Source: an uncultured Atopobium sp. (GTDB lineage: Bacteria > Actinomycetota > Coriobacteriia > Coriobacteriales > Atopobiaceae). Taken from it: a stretch of DNA of 64,000 nt. Positions 27,452-36,061 of this stretch are shown in pieces. The first letter of the stretch is position 1, and every line of letters begins with the position of its first letter. Under the pieces are notes generated by a model. That model did not search any database. It had not been told where the DNA came from and saw only the letters and a program-made list of their open reading frames with translations. A program made the translations under genes and the position numbers. The stretch lies in contig CAMPVF010000005.1 in NCBI GenBank assembly GCA_946997485.1, positions 44,869-108,868 on the forward strand. The letters run 5' to 3'.

Positions 27452-28675
27452 ATGATAACAACAGAAGAACAGCGCCTGTCGCAGGGCACAACAGATAGCG
27501 AGGCACAAACCTCACCACAAGACACCGCGCCTCTCATTTCGTTCAAACACGCTCATAAAGTGTTTACAACCGGCACGTTTTCAAACAAGCAGCAAAAAAT
27601 CGCCCTCAACGACGTGTCGCTCGACATTTACGAAGGCGACATCTTTGGCATTATCGGCTTTTCGGGCGCGGGCAAATCCACGCTCTTACGCCTTATCAAC
27701 GGGCTCGAAAAACCAACGTCGGGCAGCGTTACCGTGTTTGGAAACGACATCACCCACTACAGCGAGTCGCAGCTTCGCCCCATTCGCCAAAAAATTGGCA
27801 TGATTTTCCAGCAGTTTAATCTGTTTTCATCCAAAACGGTGGCGCAAAATGTTGAGTACCCGCTCATCCAAGACAATTGGCGAAAAGATTTTCGTCAAAA
27901 GCGTGTTGATGCGCTGCTCGCCTACGTAGGGCTTTCCGATTTTGCAAACAGCTACCCCGACCAGCTCTCGGGCGGCCAAAAGCAGCGTGTGGGTATTGCC
28001 CGTGCGCTTGCGCTTCAACCAAAAATTTTGCTTGCAGACGAGGCAACAAGTGCACTCGACCCGCAAACCACCAACGAGGTGCTCAGCCTGCTTTTGCGGG
28101 TAAACCGCGAGCTCGGCATTACCGTTGTGCTTATCACCCACCAAATGAGCGTGGTGTCGAGCATTGCGCAGCGTGTGTGCGTTATGGAAACCGGTAAAGT
28201 GGTTGAGGCGGGCAACGTCTACTCAGTATTTGCTCGTCCGCAGCAGCCCATTACCCGCACGTTTGTAGCCTCGGCCATTCATACTATTCCAAGCGAGGAA
28301 ACAATTGCCCAGCTGCGCAGCAAACACGCAGGTAGGCTCCTTACGGTTATTATGCGCGATGCCGATGCAACAAATGGCATTGCCGACTCGGGTACGCGCA
28401 TCTCGGCCATGCTCACCCACCGCAACATCACCAACAACATTTTGTGCGGCGGCGTTGACCCCGTTGCCGGCAAGTCGCTCGGATCGTTTACCTATGAGCT
28501 GTATGGCGATGTAGACCAAATGGACAGCTACATAGCCCAGCTTGCGCAGGCAAACACCGTGGTCGATTTTGGCTCTGCCGATAACCCCGTTGCCTATGCG
28601 CAGGCGTGTGAAACAGCCATTGCGCTCGATAAGGCACGCTGCACGGCGTACATGCAAGCGCTTTCTACGCAGTAG
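27452..28675 (+). CDS. metN: Methionine-type ABC transporter ATP-binding protein with NIL domain
   Basis: 407 residues from the ATG at 27452 (GAGGT upstream); the frame from 27401 runs into the repeat region. ABC ATPase motifs: Walker A G-F-S-G-A-G-K-S-T-L, Q-loop, signature L-S-G-G-Q-K-Q-R, Walker B I-L-L-A-D-E-A-T-S-A-L-D-P. The last about 110 residues form an ACT-like NIL domain, which in MetN of known structure binds methionine and inhibits transport. Works with MetI and MetQ. Confidence 0.94.
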   Translation: MITTEEQRLSQGTTDSEAQTSPQDTAPLISFKHAHKVFTTGTFSNKQQKIALNDVSLDIYEGDIFGIIGFSGAGKSTLLRLINGLEKPTSGSVTVFGNDITHYSESQLRPIRQKIGMIFQQFNLFSSKTVAQNVEYPLIQDNWRKDFRQKRVDALLAYVGLSDFANSYPDQLSGGQKQRVGIARALALQPKILLADEATSALDPQTTNEVLSLLLRVNRELGITVVLITHQMSVVSSIAQRVCVMETGKVVEAGNVYSVFARPQQPITRTFVASAIHTIPSEETIAQLRSKHAGRLLTVIMRDADATNGIADSGTRISAMLTHRNITNNILCGGVDPVAGKSLGSFTYELYGDVDQMDSYIAQLAQANTVVDFGSADNPVAYAQACETAIALDKARCTAYMQALSTQ

Positions 28676-28718
28676 ACGTCAATACGCGTGCTCGCTTTAC
28701 TATGCACGTTAAACACAC

Positions 28719-28757
28719 CTGCTAGACGCATTTGCTAGACGCACCTGCTAGACGCAT
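28719..28757. repeat. Three 13-bp tandem repeats between metN and metI
   Basis: Three consecutive copies of YTGCTAGACGCAY (28719-28731, 28732-28744, 28745-28757). The unit contains GCTAGA/CTAG and does not code for protein. Confidence 0.85.
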
Positions 28758-28832
28758 TCATCCACATGCTCACACGTCACAAACGAGGGCAAACACTCAA
28801 ACGCTCAAACGCTCCAAACAAAGGACATGCAC

Positions 28833-29558
28833 ATGCTTAACACACTTCTCGGACCTACCACGCGGCTTGTTGCCGGCACAGCAAGCTGGAACGACTTTCT
28901 TGCCTACCTTAACGAAGGCTCCATTACCAGCGCAATTATCGAAACGCTCAACATTGTTGCTGTAACGCTTATTGCTGGTGGCATAATTGGCCTTGCCATC
29001 GGCGTTATTTTGTGGGGCACGCGCAAAGGCAGCCTGTTTGAAAACGCGCTGGTGTATCGCGTGCTCGATCTTATTATTAACCTTATTCGCCCCATTCCGT
29101 TTATCATTTTTCTTGCCGCTGCGCAGCCGCTCACCATTGCAATTATCGGCACGTCGATAGGTACGACTGCGGTGTTGTGCCCCATGATTGTGGTGTGTGG
29201 CGTGGCATCGTCGCGCCTGGTTGAGCAAAACCTGTTGTCGGTTGACCCCGGTATGATAGAAGCCGCCCGCGCGATGGGTGTTTCTCGCTGGAATATTATT
29301 ACGTCGGTGCTTATTCCCGAAGCGCTCGCGCCGCTTATTTTGAGTTATGCATTTTTGTTTATTTCGGTGCTTGATATGAGCGCGATGGCCGGCTACATCG
29401 GCGGTGGCGGCCTGGGTAACTTTGCCATTGCGTACGGTTACCAAAAGTTTAACCCCTACGTTACCTGGTGCGCTGTTGTTATCATGATTGTGCTGGTGCA
29501 AATTGTGCAGCTGCTCGCTAACGCGTTTGCCACACACCTGCTGCGTCGTACGCATTAA
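28833..29558 (+). CDS. metI: Methionine-type ABC transporter permease
   Basis: 241 residues from the second ATG (28833), 7 bases after AAGGA; the ATG at 28827 is too close to that site. Five or six membrane helices and the permease loop E-A-A-R-A-M-G-V-S-R-W-N-I-I-T-S-V-L-I-P-E-A, which contacts the ATPase. Standard MetI length. A terminator follows. Confidence 0.95.
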   Translation: MLNTLLGPTTRLVAGTASWNDFLAYLNEGSITSAIIETLNIVAVTLIAGGIIGLAIGVILWGTRKGSLFENALVYRVLDLIINLIRPIPFIIFLAAAQPLTIAIIGTSIGTTAVLCPMIVVCGVASSRLVEQNLLSVDPGMIEAARAMGVSRWNIITSVLIPEALAPLILSYAFLFISVLDMSAMAGYIGGGGLGNFAIAYGYQKFNPYVTWCAVVIMIVLVQIVQLLANAFATHLLRRTH

Positions 29559-29601
29559 CGTTGTTGCACATAATTGCTGGTGCATAGCGATTACTGGCAC
29601 A

Positions 29602-29664
29602 TAGCGAGGTTTGTCTTTTTGTGGTTGAGTATGATGCTCCACGCAAAAGACACCTCGCTTTTTT
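29602..29664 (+). terminator. Strong intrinsic terminator of the met operon
   Basis: AGCGAGGT pairs with ACCTCGCT, extended by GTCTTTT/AAAAGAC and GTGG/CCAC with small bulges, followed by six T residues. It marks the boundary to the AT-rich accessory segment. Confidence 0.9.
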
Positions 29665-29685
29665 GCGCAAAAAACAACAGTACTG

Positions 29686-30279
29686 TCACGCTTTGTTCCT
29701 TACATCACTATCCAATTTCCATTTCATTGACTGCAAAAGGCGAATCATTCCCACAGTTCCTTTCCAGCATAAAATTCCTAAGAAAAAGAAAATAGCCGCC
29801 GATAACAATCCCACCAAAAGAGCAGGAATCCCTGTTAATTCGTAGATGAAAAAAATAAATTGCATCTTATCAATAAGCGGAATATGCAGGAAGCCTTTAA
29901 GCAATCCCATTGCCCCGGCAAGAACGCTGACGCCACACGAAAAGAAAAACGAAGCCGAACATATAGCTAATGCAGGAATCAGCGAAACCCACGCTAATGA
30001 AGCAAAAGAGTAGAATCCTAAAGCCATCATAAAATGTCTGAATGAAAAATTTTTATTCTCGGCAATAGCCTTGCCAAGGTAGCTTAATGCGAAGTCCTTG
30101 GCCGGTCCCATTTCCGCAATAATATCGTTTTCTGTCTGCCCCTGTTCCATGCGCTCATAAAATGAACTCTTGAGCTCACTTAAAATGTCAGTCTTTTCGG
30201 AAACGGGCATATATTTTAAATGTTTGTCTACCTGCGACAAATATTTCTCTAATGCACTATTGTTTGACTTGTTTCCCAT
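29686..30279 (-). CDS. DUF1700 (HAAS-type) membrane protein
   Basis: 197 residues. N-terminal about 70 residues form a helical HAAS signalling-type domain (Y-L-x-x-V-x-K-x-L, ending in M-G-P-A-K-D-F-A), followed by three to four membrane helices (about 83-190). Such proteins are typically encoded next to a PadR regulator, as here: the genes are two bases apart. Role in the family is poorly known, usually linked to envelope stress or antimicrobial response. Base composition is clearly AT-richer than the flanking operons, suggesting transfer, probably from a Firmicute-like donor. Confidence 0.85.
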   Translation of the reverse strand: MGNKSNNSALEKYLSQVDKHLKYMPVSEKTDILSELKSSFYERMEQGQTENDIIAEMGPAKDFALSYLGKAIAENKNFSFRHFMMALGFYSFASLAWVSLIPALAICSASFFFSCGVSVLAGAMGLLKGFLHIPLIDKMQFIFFIYELTGIPALLVGLLSAAIFFFLGILCWKGTVGMIRLLQSMKWKLDSDVRNKA

Positions 30280-30281
30280 TG

Positions 30282-30614
30282 TTATAACTCCTTCCTTAGC
30301 TTAGAAATATCTTTCGTCAGTGTCTTCCAGTCACTGTTCAACTCATCAAGATAAGAACACCCTGATTCAGTTATTCGATAATACTTTCTCGGTGGCACAC
30401 CGTCATCCGTGTTCCGCCAATACGATTCAAGATATCCATTTTTTAATAATCGTCGTAGCAATGGATAAACCGTGTTTTCTTTTGTTTTAAGCATAGGGTA
30501 ATCATCTAATGTTTGTATCAAGTCGTATCCGTATCTATCTCCATCTTTAATCAGGAGAAGAATGGCATATTCAAGTGTTCCTCTTTTAATTTGCGAAATC
30601 CATTCTTCATTCAT
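30282..30614 (-). CDS. PadR-family transcriptional regulator
   Basis: 110 residues from the ATG at 30614 (AAAGGTGG upstream); GTG at 30626 is possible. Winged-helix domain with K-R-G-T-L-E-Y-A-I-L-L-L-I, Y-G-Y-D-L-I-Q, N-T-V-Y-P-L-L-R-R-L and P-R-K-Y-Y-R-I-T-E-S-G, all PadR hallmarks, then a C-terminal helix for dimerisation. It probably represses its own operon and hence the DUF1700 gene. Low GC like its partner. Confidence 0.93.
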   Translation of the reverse strand: MNEEWISQIKRGTLEYAILLLIKDGDRYGYDLIQTLDDYPMLKTKENTVYPLLRRLLKNGYLESYWRNTDDGVPPRKYYRITESGCSYLDELNSDWKTLTKDISKLRKEL

Positions 30615-30639
30615 CAACTCCACCACCTTTCGTCAAATA

Positions 30640-30700
30640 CAGTGCTACTGTGCCTTGACAAGTATAGTGTACCACACAGTATAGACGTTGTGAAATAGTA
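30640..30700. promoter_or_regulatory. Promoter/operator region of the PadR operon
   Basis: Minus strand carries two TATACT hexamers about 18 bases apart and a partial dyad around GTGTACCACAC; the plus strand carries TTGACA (30656-30661) with AGTATA 17 bases on. Overlapping elements on both strands fit an autoregulated PadR operator, but the exact start cannot be fixed. Confidence 0.45.
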
Positions 30701-30713
30701 TCATCTGCATAAC

Positions 30714-30739
30714 AAAAAACACCCGCCCGTAGCCGAGTG
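30714..30739 (-). terminator. Orphan intrinsic terminator, minus strand
   Basis: CACTCG pairs with CGGGTG around an 8-base loop and leads into six U residues. It lies upstream of the PadR promoter, yet no minus-strand gene precedes it, so it is either a remnant or ends an unannotated small RNA. Confidence 0.55.
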
Positions 30740-30802
30740 CCTTGAACATTTGTATTCTGGTATGCCCGTATCTTCGCGCCGTCCCGGAAAGCAACCGTAA
30801 TA

Positions 30803-30913
30803 TAACTAGCTCAACCTAAAGTAGCCATTAGGTGCAAATTGGAGCATTTTGGTCAAAGATACTTGAGAACATACGGTAACTAGCTCATAATGAAGTAGCC
30901 ATTAGATGCAATT
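30803..30913. repeat. Two 37-38-bp direct repeats upstream of the AAA ATPase gene
   Basis: TAACTAGCTCA...AAGTAGCCATTAGRTGCAA occurs at 30803-30840 and 30877-30913 with few differences. They stand in the promoter region of the ATPase gene, in a non-coding gap (30615-30962). They could be regulator sites or traces of an insertion. Confidence 0.75.
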
Positions 30914-30962
30914 CTGCATTGATGTGTTACTAACCATACGTTTCATGATGGAGGGCAGCGCC

Positions 30963-32225
30963 ATGTCCGCACAAGACATAAAGAGGGATTACTACACCCA
31001 GAAGCTTATTGCGTCGCAAAATAATGGGCTTATCAAAGTTATCTCCGGCATGCGCAGATGCGGTAAAACGTATCTATTGATGAAACTCTTTTACAACCAC
31101 CTCATTAACCATGGTGTTGGCGACAGCCACATTATCCGTGTGGCACTGGACGATAGAAGGAATAAGGAGCTGCGCAATCCGGACGCCATGCTCGCTTTTA
31201 TAGATGCGCGTGTAACGGATAACAAAACTTATTATGTGTTTATTGACGAAGTTCAGATGCTGGACAGCTTTGTTGATGTCCTTAACAGCTTTTTACATAT
31301 GGAACATCTTGATGTGTATGTGAGCGGCAGCAATTCAAAATTCCTTTCTTCGGATATTGTTACCGAGTTTAGAGGAAGAAGTGACCAAATTCGGATATAT
31401 CCGCTTTCGTTTTCTGAGTTTATGTCTTTTTATGAGGGAGATAGGCGCGATGGTTGGGAAGAGTATTGGCGTTTTGGTGGCTTGCCGCAGGTAGTGCTCA
31501 TGAAGCAGGAAGAGCAGAAACGCTCCTTTCTGCAAGCAGTGTTTGAAAACACGTATAAGCGAGATATATTAGACCGCCACAGCATACGAAAACAAACCGA
31601 GCTAAACGATGTAATCAAAGTGGTTGCATCATCCATTGGTGCGCTTACAAGCACCCGAAAGCTTGTTCAAACTTTTCAGTCGGTCTCACACGTTTCGATT
31701 ACAAGAAACACACTCGAAAAGTATATTGGCTATCTTGCCGATTCGTTTCTTATAGAACAAGCACTCCGATATGACATAAAAGGGAAAAAATATATCGCAA
31801 GCCCAGTAAAGTATTATTTCACAGACGTTGGGGTAAGAAATGCCGTGCTTGGTTTTCGGCAGATGGAAGAAACTCACATTATGGAAAACGTCATATATAA
31901 CGAGCTCAAACGGCTTGGCTTTCAGGTTGATGTGGGTAGGGTTCAGGTGTCGGAAACAAACAAAAACGGTAACTACATCCGCAAGCAAACCGAAGTGGAC
32001 TTTGTGGTAAATAAGGCTGACCAGCGGTTTTATATTCAATCAGCATTGGCGCTTCCTACACGAGAAAAAACAATGCAAGAAGAAAAGTCGCTGTTAAACA
32101 TTGGTGACGCGTTCCGAAAGATTATTCTTGTAGGCGGTAGCGTAAAGCCCTGGCATACCGAAGAGGGCGTTCTTGTTGCAGGGTTGCTTGACTTTCTTTT
32201 GGATCCGGAGATTATATATCGGTAG
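30963..32225 (+). CDS. AAA_14/DUF4143-family ATPase
   Basis: 420 residues from the ATG at 30963, with GGAGGG upstream; the longer frame from 30906 runs into a repeat copy. N-terminal AAA domain has Walker A G-M-R-R-C-G-K-T, Walker B Y-V-F-I-D-E-V-Q-M-L and the sensor Y-V-S-G-S-N-S-K-F-L. After the R-F-G-G-L-P motif comes the DUF4143 part with a PD-(D/E)xK-like strand (Q-T-E-V-D-F-V-V). Common in mobile and accessory DNA; biochemical role is not established. AT-richer than its surroundings. Confidence 0.9.
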   Translation: MSAQDIKRDYYTQKLIASQNNGLIKVISGMRRCGKTYLLMKLFYNHLINHGVGDSHIIRVALDDRRNKELRNPDAMLAFIDARVTDNKTYYVFIDEVQMLDSFVDVLNSFLHMEHLDVYVSGSNSKFLSSDIVTEFRGRSDQIRIYPLSFSEFMSFYEGDRRDGWEEYWRFGGLPQVVLMKQEEQKRSFLQAVFENTYKRDILDRHSIRKQTELNDVIKVVASSIGALTSTRKLVQTFQSVSHVSITRNTLEKYIGYLADSFLIEQALRYDIKGKKYIASPVKYYFTDVGVRNAVLGFRQMEETHIMENVIYNELKRLGFQVDVGRVQVSETNKNGNYIRKQTEVDFVVNKADQRFYIQSALALPTREKTMQEEKSLLNIGDAFRKIILVGGSVKPWHTEEGVLVAGLLDFLLDPEIIYR

Positions 32226-32397
32226 GAAAAACGCAGCTATTGATAGGTAATTACATACGCTCCGTTTGCATAAAGTAGGCGTAAGCAGTATTGCAAAGCC
32301 CACAAAACAGTTCGTTTTAGTTGGTGGTACTCAAACCAAATAGCCGCTTACAAAAAAGTTGAGCGATATTAGAACGCGCAGCACGAGTAAACCGCGC
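32226..32397. other. Gap between the ATPase gene and tRNA-Gly
   Basis: No supported gene. It is likely the right edge of the accessory segment, since composition returns to the local average by about 32.4 kb. Confidence 0.35.
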
Positions 32398-32446
32398 TGT
32401 GAAAAAAGCGCTGCTACGAGCATAAACTCGCATGCAACGCTTTTCT
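32398..32446 (-). terminator. Terminator after tRNA-Gly
   Basis: On the minus strand AAGCG...GCGAG...CTCG...CGCTT form an imperfect long stem followed by six T residues. Confidence 0.7.
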
Positions 32447-32459
32447 TTAATCGCAATTA

Positions 32460-32534
32460 TGGAGCGGGCAACGGGATTCGAACCCGCGCATGATGGCTTG
32501 GGAAGCCATTGCCTTACCACTTGGCGATGCCCGC
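32460..32534 (-). tRNA. tRNA-Gly (anticodon CCC)
   Basis: 75 bases with encoded CCA. Acceptor GCGGGCA pairs with TGCCCGC; anticodon stem ATGGC/GCCAT around TTCCCAA gives CCC, reading GGG; T arm CGGG-TTCGAAT-CCCG is regular. Confidence 0.95.
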
Positions 32535-32730
32535 ATAAAAGCTGGTTAGTGTCGGCGCAAACAACGCACGAATGACTCAAATAACTCAATGGCACACTGC
32601 GCTAACCACAACCCAACCACAACCGTATTGTACCATGCACGCGCGCCTGCGCACAACACGCGCACAACATCCGCGCGCGGCATAGCCGCATGCAGCACAC
32701 GCACACGATACGCACGCCAAACGCGCAGCA

Positions 32731-35700
32731 CTATGCCCTGCGAATAACCTCACTTACCAGCTGAGCAACCTGCTTTACCTGCTTATCGTCGATATTTTCA
32801 GCCACATCTTCGTTAGTGCCGCGGAATGCCGGCAGGCCATTTGCATCCAGTCCCATCAGCGTAAGCGAACGCACAGAGCCGCGCATCGCCTCAGTAGCGT
32901 CGGTTTGCGCATAGTCGTAGGGTGCCTCGTCGAGCTCAATGTGCAAATTCTCGGCAACGCGCTTGCACAAACGCGAAATACGCCTGTCGCACGCGCGCGT
33001 GTCGTCCAATCCCTCGCGCGAAAGAATCGAAAGTGAACCCGCGCCAACCGCGTCAAGGTTAATAAGGAAGCAGCCGCGAATGTCACGCTTGTGATCGCGC
33101 AAAAATGCATGCATACCCGCAGCTCCAAGCTCCGACGCGCCGGCAGCTACAAACCAAATGTCATGACAACGCAGCTCGTCGTTACCCATCGAAAGCACCG
33201 CATCCACTTCGTCTGTGTGGTCGCGCGCGTCTTTTGCCTTGGCATCAAGCTCCTTTTGCTCGGCAAAATTCTCCGGGTGATTATCAGCTGCCTCTTGCAG
33301 CACCTCAGCAGCATTAACAGGCGCCGTCGGCGTCGCAGCATCGCGCGCCCCAATACCCGTCGCGTTTGCTGCAGCTGGCGTTTGGAACAGCTCTACCACG
33401 CCGTCTTTTACAAAGGGATTATTTTTAAGCGAAAGCCCATCGCCAGTAGCAGGTGCTTTTGCATTGTGGCCGTTTTGTTCATTGGTTGATGCAAACGCGG
33501 TCCCACTACCATGCTCATCATCTGCGCCCGCGCCGCCTTCTACCACGCGAAATGCACCGCTGCGAGCAGCATCTACCGGAGCGTCTGCCGGAGCGTCAGC
33601 GCCGGGCATGCCAGGGTTATTGTTGTTGCTTAGCAACTCAGCATCCGCGTCGTGTTGCATAGCGCCAGGATTTTTACCACCTTCAATTACGCGCAAGCCT
33701 TTACGCGTGGTTGCGCCACCTTTCCAGGTTCCGCGCGTTGCAGCATCGGCATTGTCGGCTGCATCAACAGCATTGTCTACAGCGTCACCAGCGGCAGCAT
33801 CATCGCCGCTAGAAAGGGGTTCACTTGCGCCGGTAGCAAATGGGTCCTGAGGCTTTTCCATCGGGTTTGGCAAATCAAACAACGCTGCGCGGCGTGCCAT
33901 GGTGTTCGATTCATCCAATACCGTTTCACGCTCTTTATCAAACGCCGCTTGCACCGCGGCGGCAGATAGCCCCTCGTGGGTACTGTCGGTTACGCGTGCA
34001 GCAGTCTTGCCGCCGGCAGTGGCGGGTGCATCTACCTCAGCGGTTTTCGTTTCAATAATTTGTACGGGTGAATATGCCTGTGTTTTATCGGGCGAAGGCA
34101 CAGCGGCAGCACCTAACGCTGCTTTGTCCTCACCTTTCGCAGCATGTGTACCATGAGCACCTGCCTGCGCACCTGCAGCAGCGTCTGCAACATCCGCAGT
34201 AGCGGCAATTTCAGCATCAGCACCAGCGGTGTCCGTAGCGGCAGTTTTAGCTGCAGCAGGCAATTCGCTTTCGTCGCACGGCTCCCACGCAGCTTCGGGG
34301 AACTGCTCTTCGTAGCTTGTCATCACCACTGCACGTGTGCGACGCGCGCGTGCAGCACGAAGCGTTTCAGAAATCTTCATGGCATCTGGGTCAATCGCTT
34401 CGTCCGATTGAGCGGTTTCCATAGCGTCCTTCGGCGTAAGAGTTGTAAGCGGCATGCGCTCTTCTGGCAGCGCAGGCTCCACAAACAGCTCGGGATGCAG
34501 CGGTTTTATGTCAACATCATACGAAACACTACAGGTTTCGGGCAAAAGACCAAGTGCAAGCAACTCATCTTTGCCGCGGCGCGTAGAGCCTTCAGCTACA
34601 TCGTAGGTAAACTCATGCATGCGCGCTACATCGTGGGCGTTAAGGCACGTGGGCACATTATCAACAGCAGTAGGTACAGCGCTGCCAGCTTCGGGCACAT
34701 CACCGTTGGTCACAGCCTCATCAGCCACAGCCTCTGTAGCAGCGGAGACATCAGCGTTTTCAGCGTCTGTTGCGGTTGAAACTTCTTGGTCGTTTGCAGT
34801 AGTAGCCAAAACAGCCGCGGCTGCATCGTCCCCACTTTCAACACGCTCAGCAACAGCAGCTCCAGCCACAGCTTCACCATCGACTTTAACCGCGGCAGCA
34901 CCCTCAGCAGCGGCTGCGGCAGCACCTTCACCAGCACCTTCAACAGAGGCTTCACCAGAAGCGGCTTCAACCTCCACGCCAGCGGGCTTGCTACTCTCTG
35001 CAACCCCTTCATCTTTGCCAGCATCAGCAAATGCAACTTCCATGTCAGCGCCCGCTGTACCAGCAGCTCCACCAACGCCTGTTTGCCACTGCTTGGCGCT
35101 GTCGTTACCAGGCTTAAGTGTGTCGATAATGCTCAACATCGCTGCCAGCGACGCCTTATTGCTATTGGCGCCCTCGGTGCATACAGAGAACTTTTTATAC
35201 ACGGTGTTTACACCCACAGCAAGCATGGGGATAGCACACAGCACGCCTAGCAGCCAAAACACGCGGCGTACAGCGTCGGGAATAAATGCCAAAAAACTAA
35301 TTTGCATAATTACGCATACGATAGCAACAATGCACGACATGGGAACAAGTTTTTTTAAGCGCGCAGCATATGGCGCCAGCTGCAGCTGCGTTAAAACTTC
35401 CTCGCGCGGTGTGTCGTAGTGCGCCACAATAACAATGGGACGCACGCCCTTTATGCACAATGGACCTGTGCCTTTATGAAAACCAATAATATTTTGACTT
35501 TGTGCCATCGGACCAAGCGTACTTACAACGTGAATACCAGCGCGTTCGCAAAAAATAATCACAGCGCACACAATGCACAGCAGCACGCCAATGTGACCAA
35601 CCACCGTACCAACAAAGCCGCTGAGCAACACTGCCACAAACATAAGCAGCAGCAACGCGTCGTGGATAAGTGTACCCAACGCCGGAGTTGCAACGTCTTG

Positions 35701-35835
35701 CTGCGACACAGTAAGGTTGTGCTCGCTCATAAGCGTTTGAATCATGGTTGCAGCGTCAAGCTCTTCTTGGCTGTTAGCAGGTGCAATATCAATATGCTTA
35801 GTAATGTAGTTAAGGTAGGTGCGTGTGGCTGCCAT
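32731..35835 (-). CDS. M28-like membrane protein with a very large disordered insert; probable pseudopeptidase
   Basis: 1034 residues from the ATG at 35835 (AAGGAAG upstream). An M28 aminopeptidase-like fold is split: the N-terminal half has V-A-H139-Y-D141-T-P after two membrane helices (about 55-110), two more helices follow (about 165-215), then G-A-N-S-N-K-A-S, and about 640 residues of Ala/Asp/Gly/Val-rich low complexity, before the C-terminal half W-F-V-A-A-G-A-S-E-L-G, N-L-D-A-V-G and G-T-N-E-D-V-A-E-N-I-D. Compared with M28 ligands, the bridging Asp (GxDDN) is Ser/Asn, the Glu pair is S-E and the last His appears lost, so hydrolysis is doubtful. A membrane scaffold or binding role is an inference. 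Confidence 0.7.
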   Translation of the reverse strand: MAATRTYLNYITKHIDIAPANSQEELDAATMIQTLMSEHNLTVSQQDVATPALGTLIHDALLLLMFVAVLLSGFVGTVVGHIGVLLCIVCAVIIFCERAGIHVVSTLGPMAQSQNIIGFHKGTGPLCIKGVRPIVIVAHYDTPREEVLTQLQLAPYAARLKKLVPMSCIVAIVCVIMQISFLAFIPDAVRRVFWLLGVLCAIPMLAVGVNTVYKKFSVCTEGANSNKASLAAMLSIIDTLKPGNDSAKQWQTGVGGAAGTAGADMEVAFADAGKDEGVAESSKPAGVEVEAASGEASVEGAGEGAAAAAAEGAAAVKVDGEAVAGAAVAERVESGDDAAAAVLATTANDQEVSTATDAENADVSAATEAVADEAVTNGDVPEAGSAVPTAVDNVPTCLNAHDVARMHEFTYDVAEGSTRRGKDELLALGLLPETCSVSYDVDIKPLHPELFVEPALPEERMPLTTLTPKDAMETAQSDEAIDPDAMKISETLRAARARRTRAVVMTSYEEQFPEAAWEPCDESELPAAAKTAATDTAGADAEIAATADVADAAAGAQAGAHGTHAAKGEDKAALGAAAVPSPDKTQAYSPVQIIETKTAEVDAPATAGGKTAARVTDSTHEGLSAAAVQAAFDKERETVLDESNTMARRAALFDLPNPMEKPQDPFATGASEPLSSGDDAAAGDAVDNAVDAADNADAATRGTWKGGATTRKGLRVIEGGKNPGAMQHDADAELLSNNNNPGMPGADAPADAPVDAARSGAFRVVEGGAGADDEHGSGTAFASTNEQNGHNAKAPATGDGLSLKNNPFVKDGVVELFQTPAAANATGIGARDAATPTAPVNAAEVLQEAADNHPENFAEQKELDAKAKDARDHTDEVDAVLSMGNDELRCHDIWFVAAGASELGAAGMHAFLRDHKRDIRGCFLINLDAVGAGSLSILSREGLDDTRACDRRISRLCKRVAENLHIELDEAPYDYAQTDATEAMRGSVRSLTLMGLDANGLPAFRGTNEDVAENIDDKQVKQVAQLVSEVIRRA

Positions 35836-36061
35836 ATAGTCTTCCTTTTTAACTGTGCATACAATAGTGTTAGTTGTAGTATACGTCTTTATATGTATAT
35901 TTGCAGGTGGCATTCTAGCATTACATGGCAATATAATGGGTTGTATCATAATTATTCAAGCAAATTTGCACGAATAAACGCAGTCGCTACAGCACGCACA
36001 GCAATGCATCCCACGCGCTCTTAGCCGCCGGGTGCACGCACGCACACGCAATCGAGGTACC
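35836..36061. other. Divergent promoter region between the M28-like and WYL genes
   Basis: AT-rich stretch with TATACT on the minus strand near 35877-35882 and several TATA-like blocks; GAGGT at about 36054 serves the WYL gene. No gene inside. Confidence 0.35.

Noticed and set aside
35419..36024. 201-codon plus-strand frame inside the 5' part of the M28-like gene
   Set aside because: Antisense shadow of a well-supported gene, with His/Asn-rich composition and no start signal.
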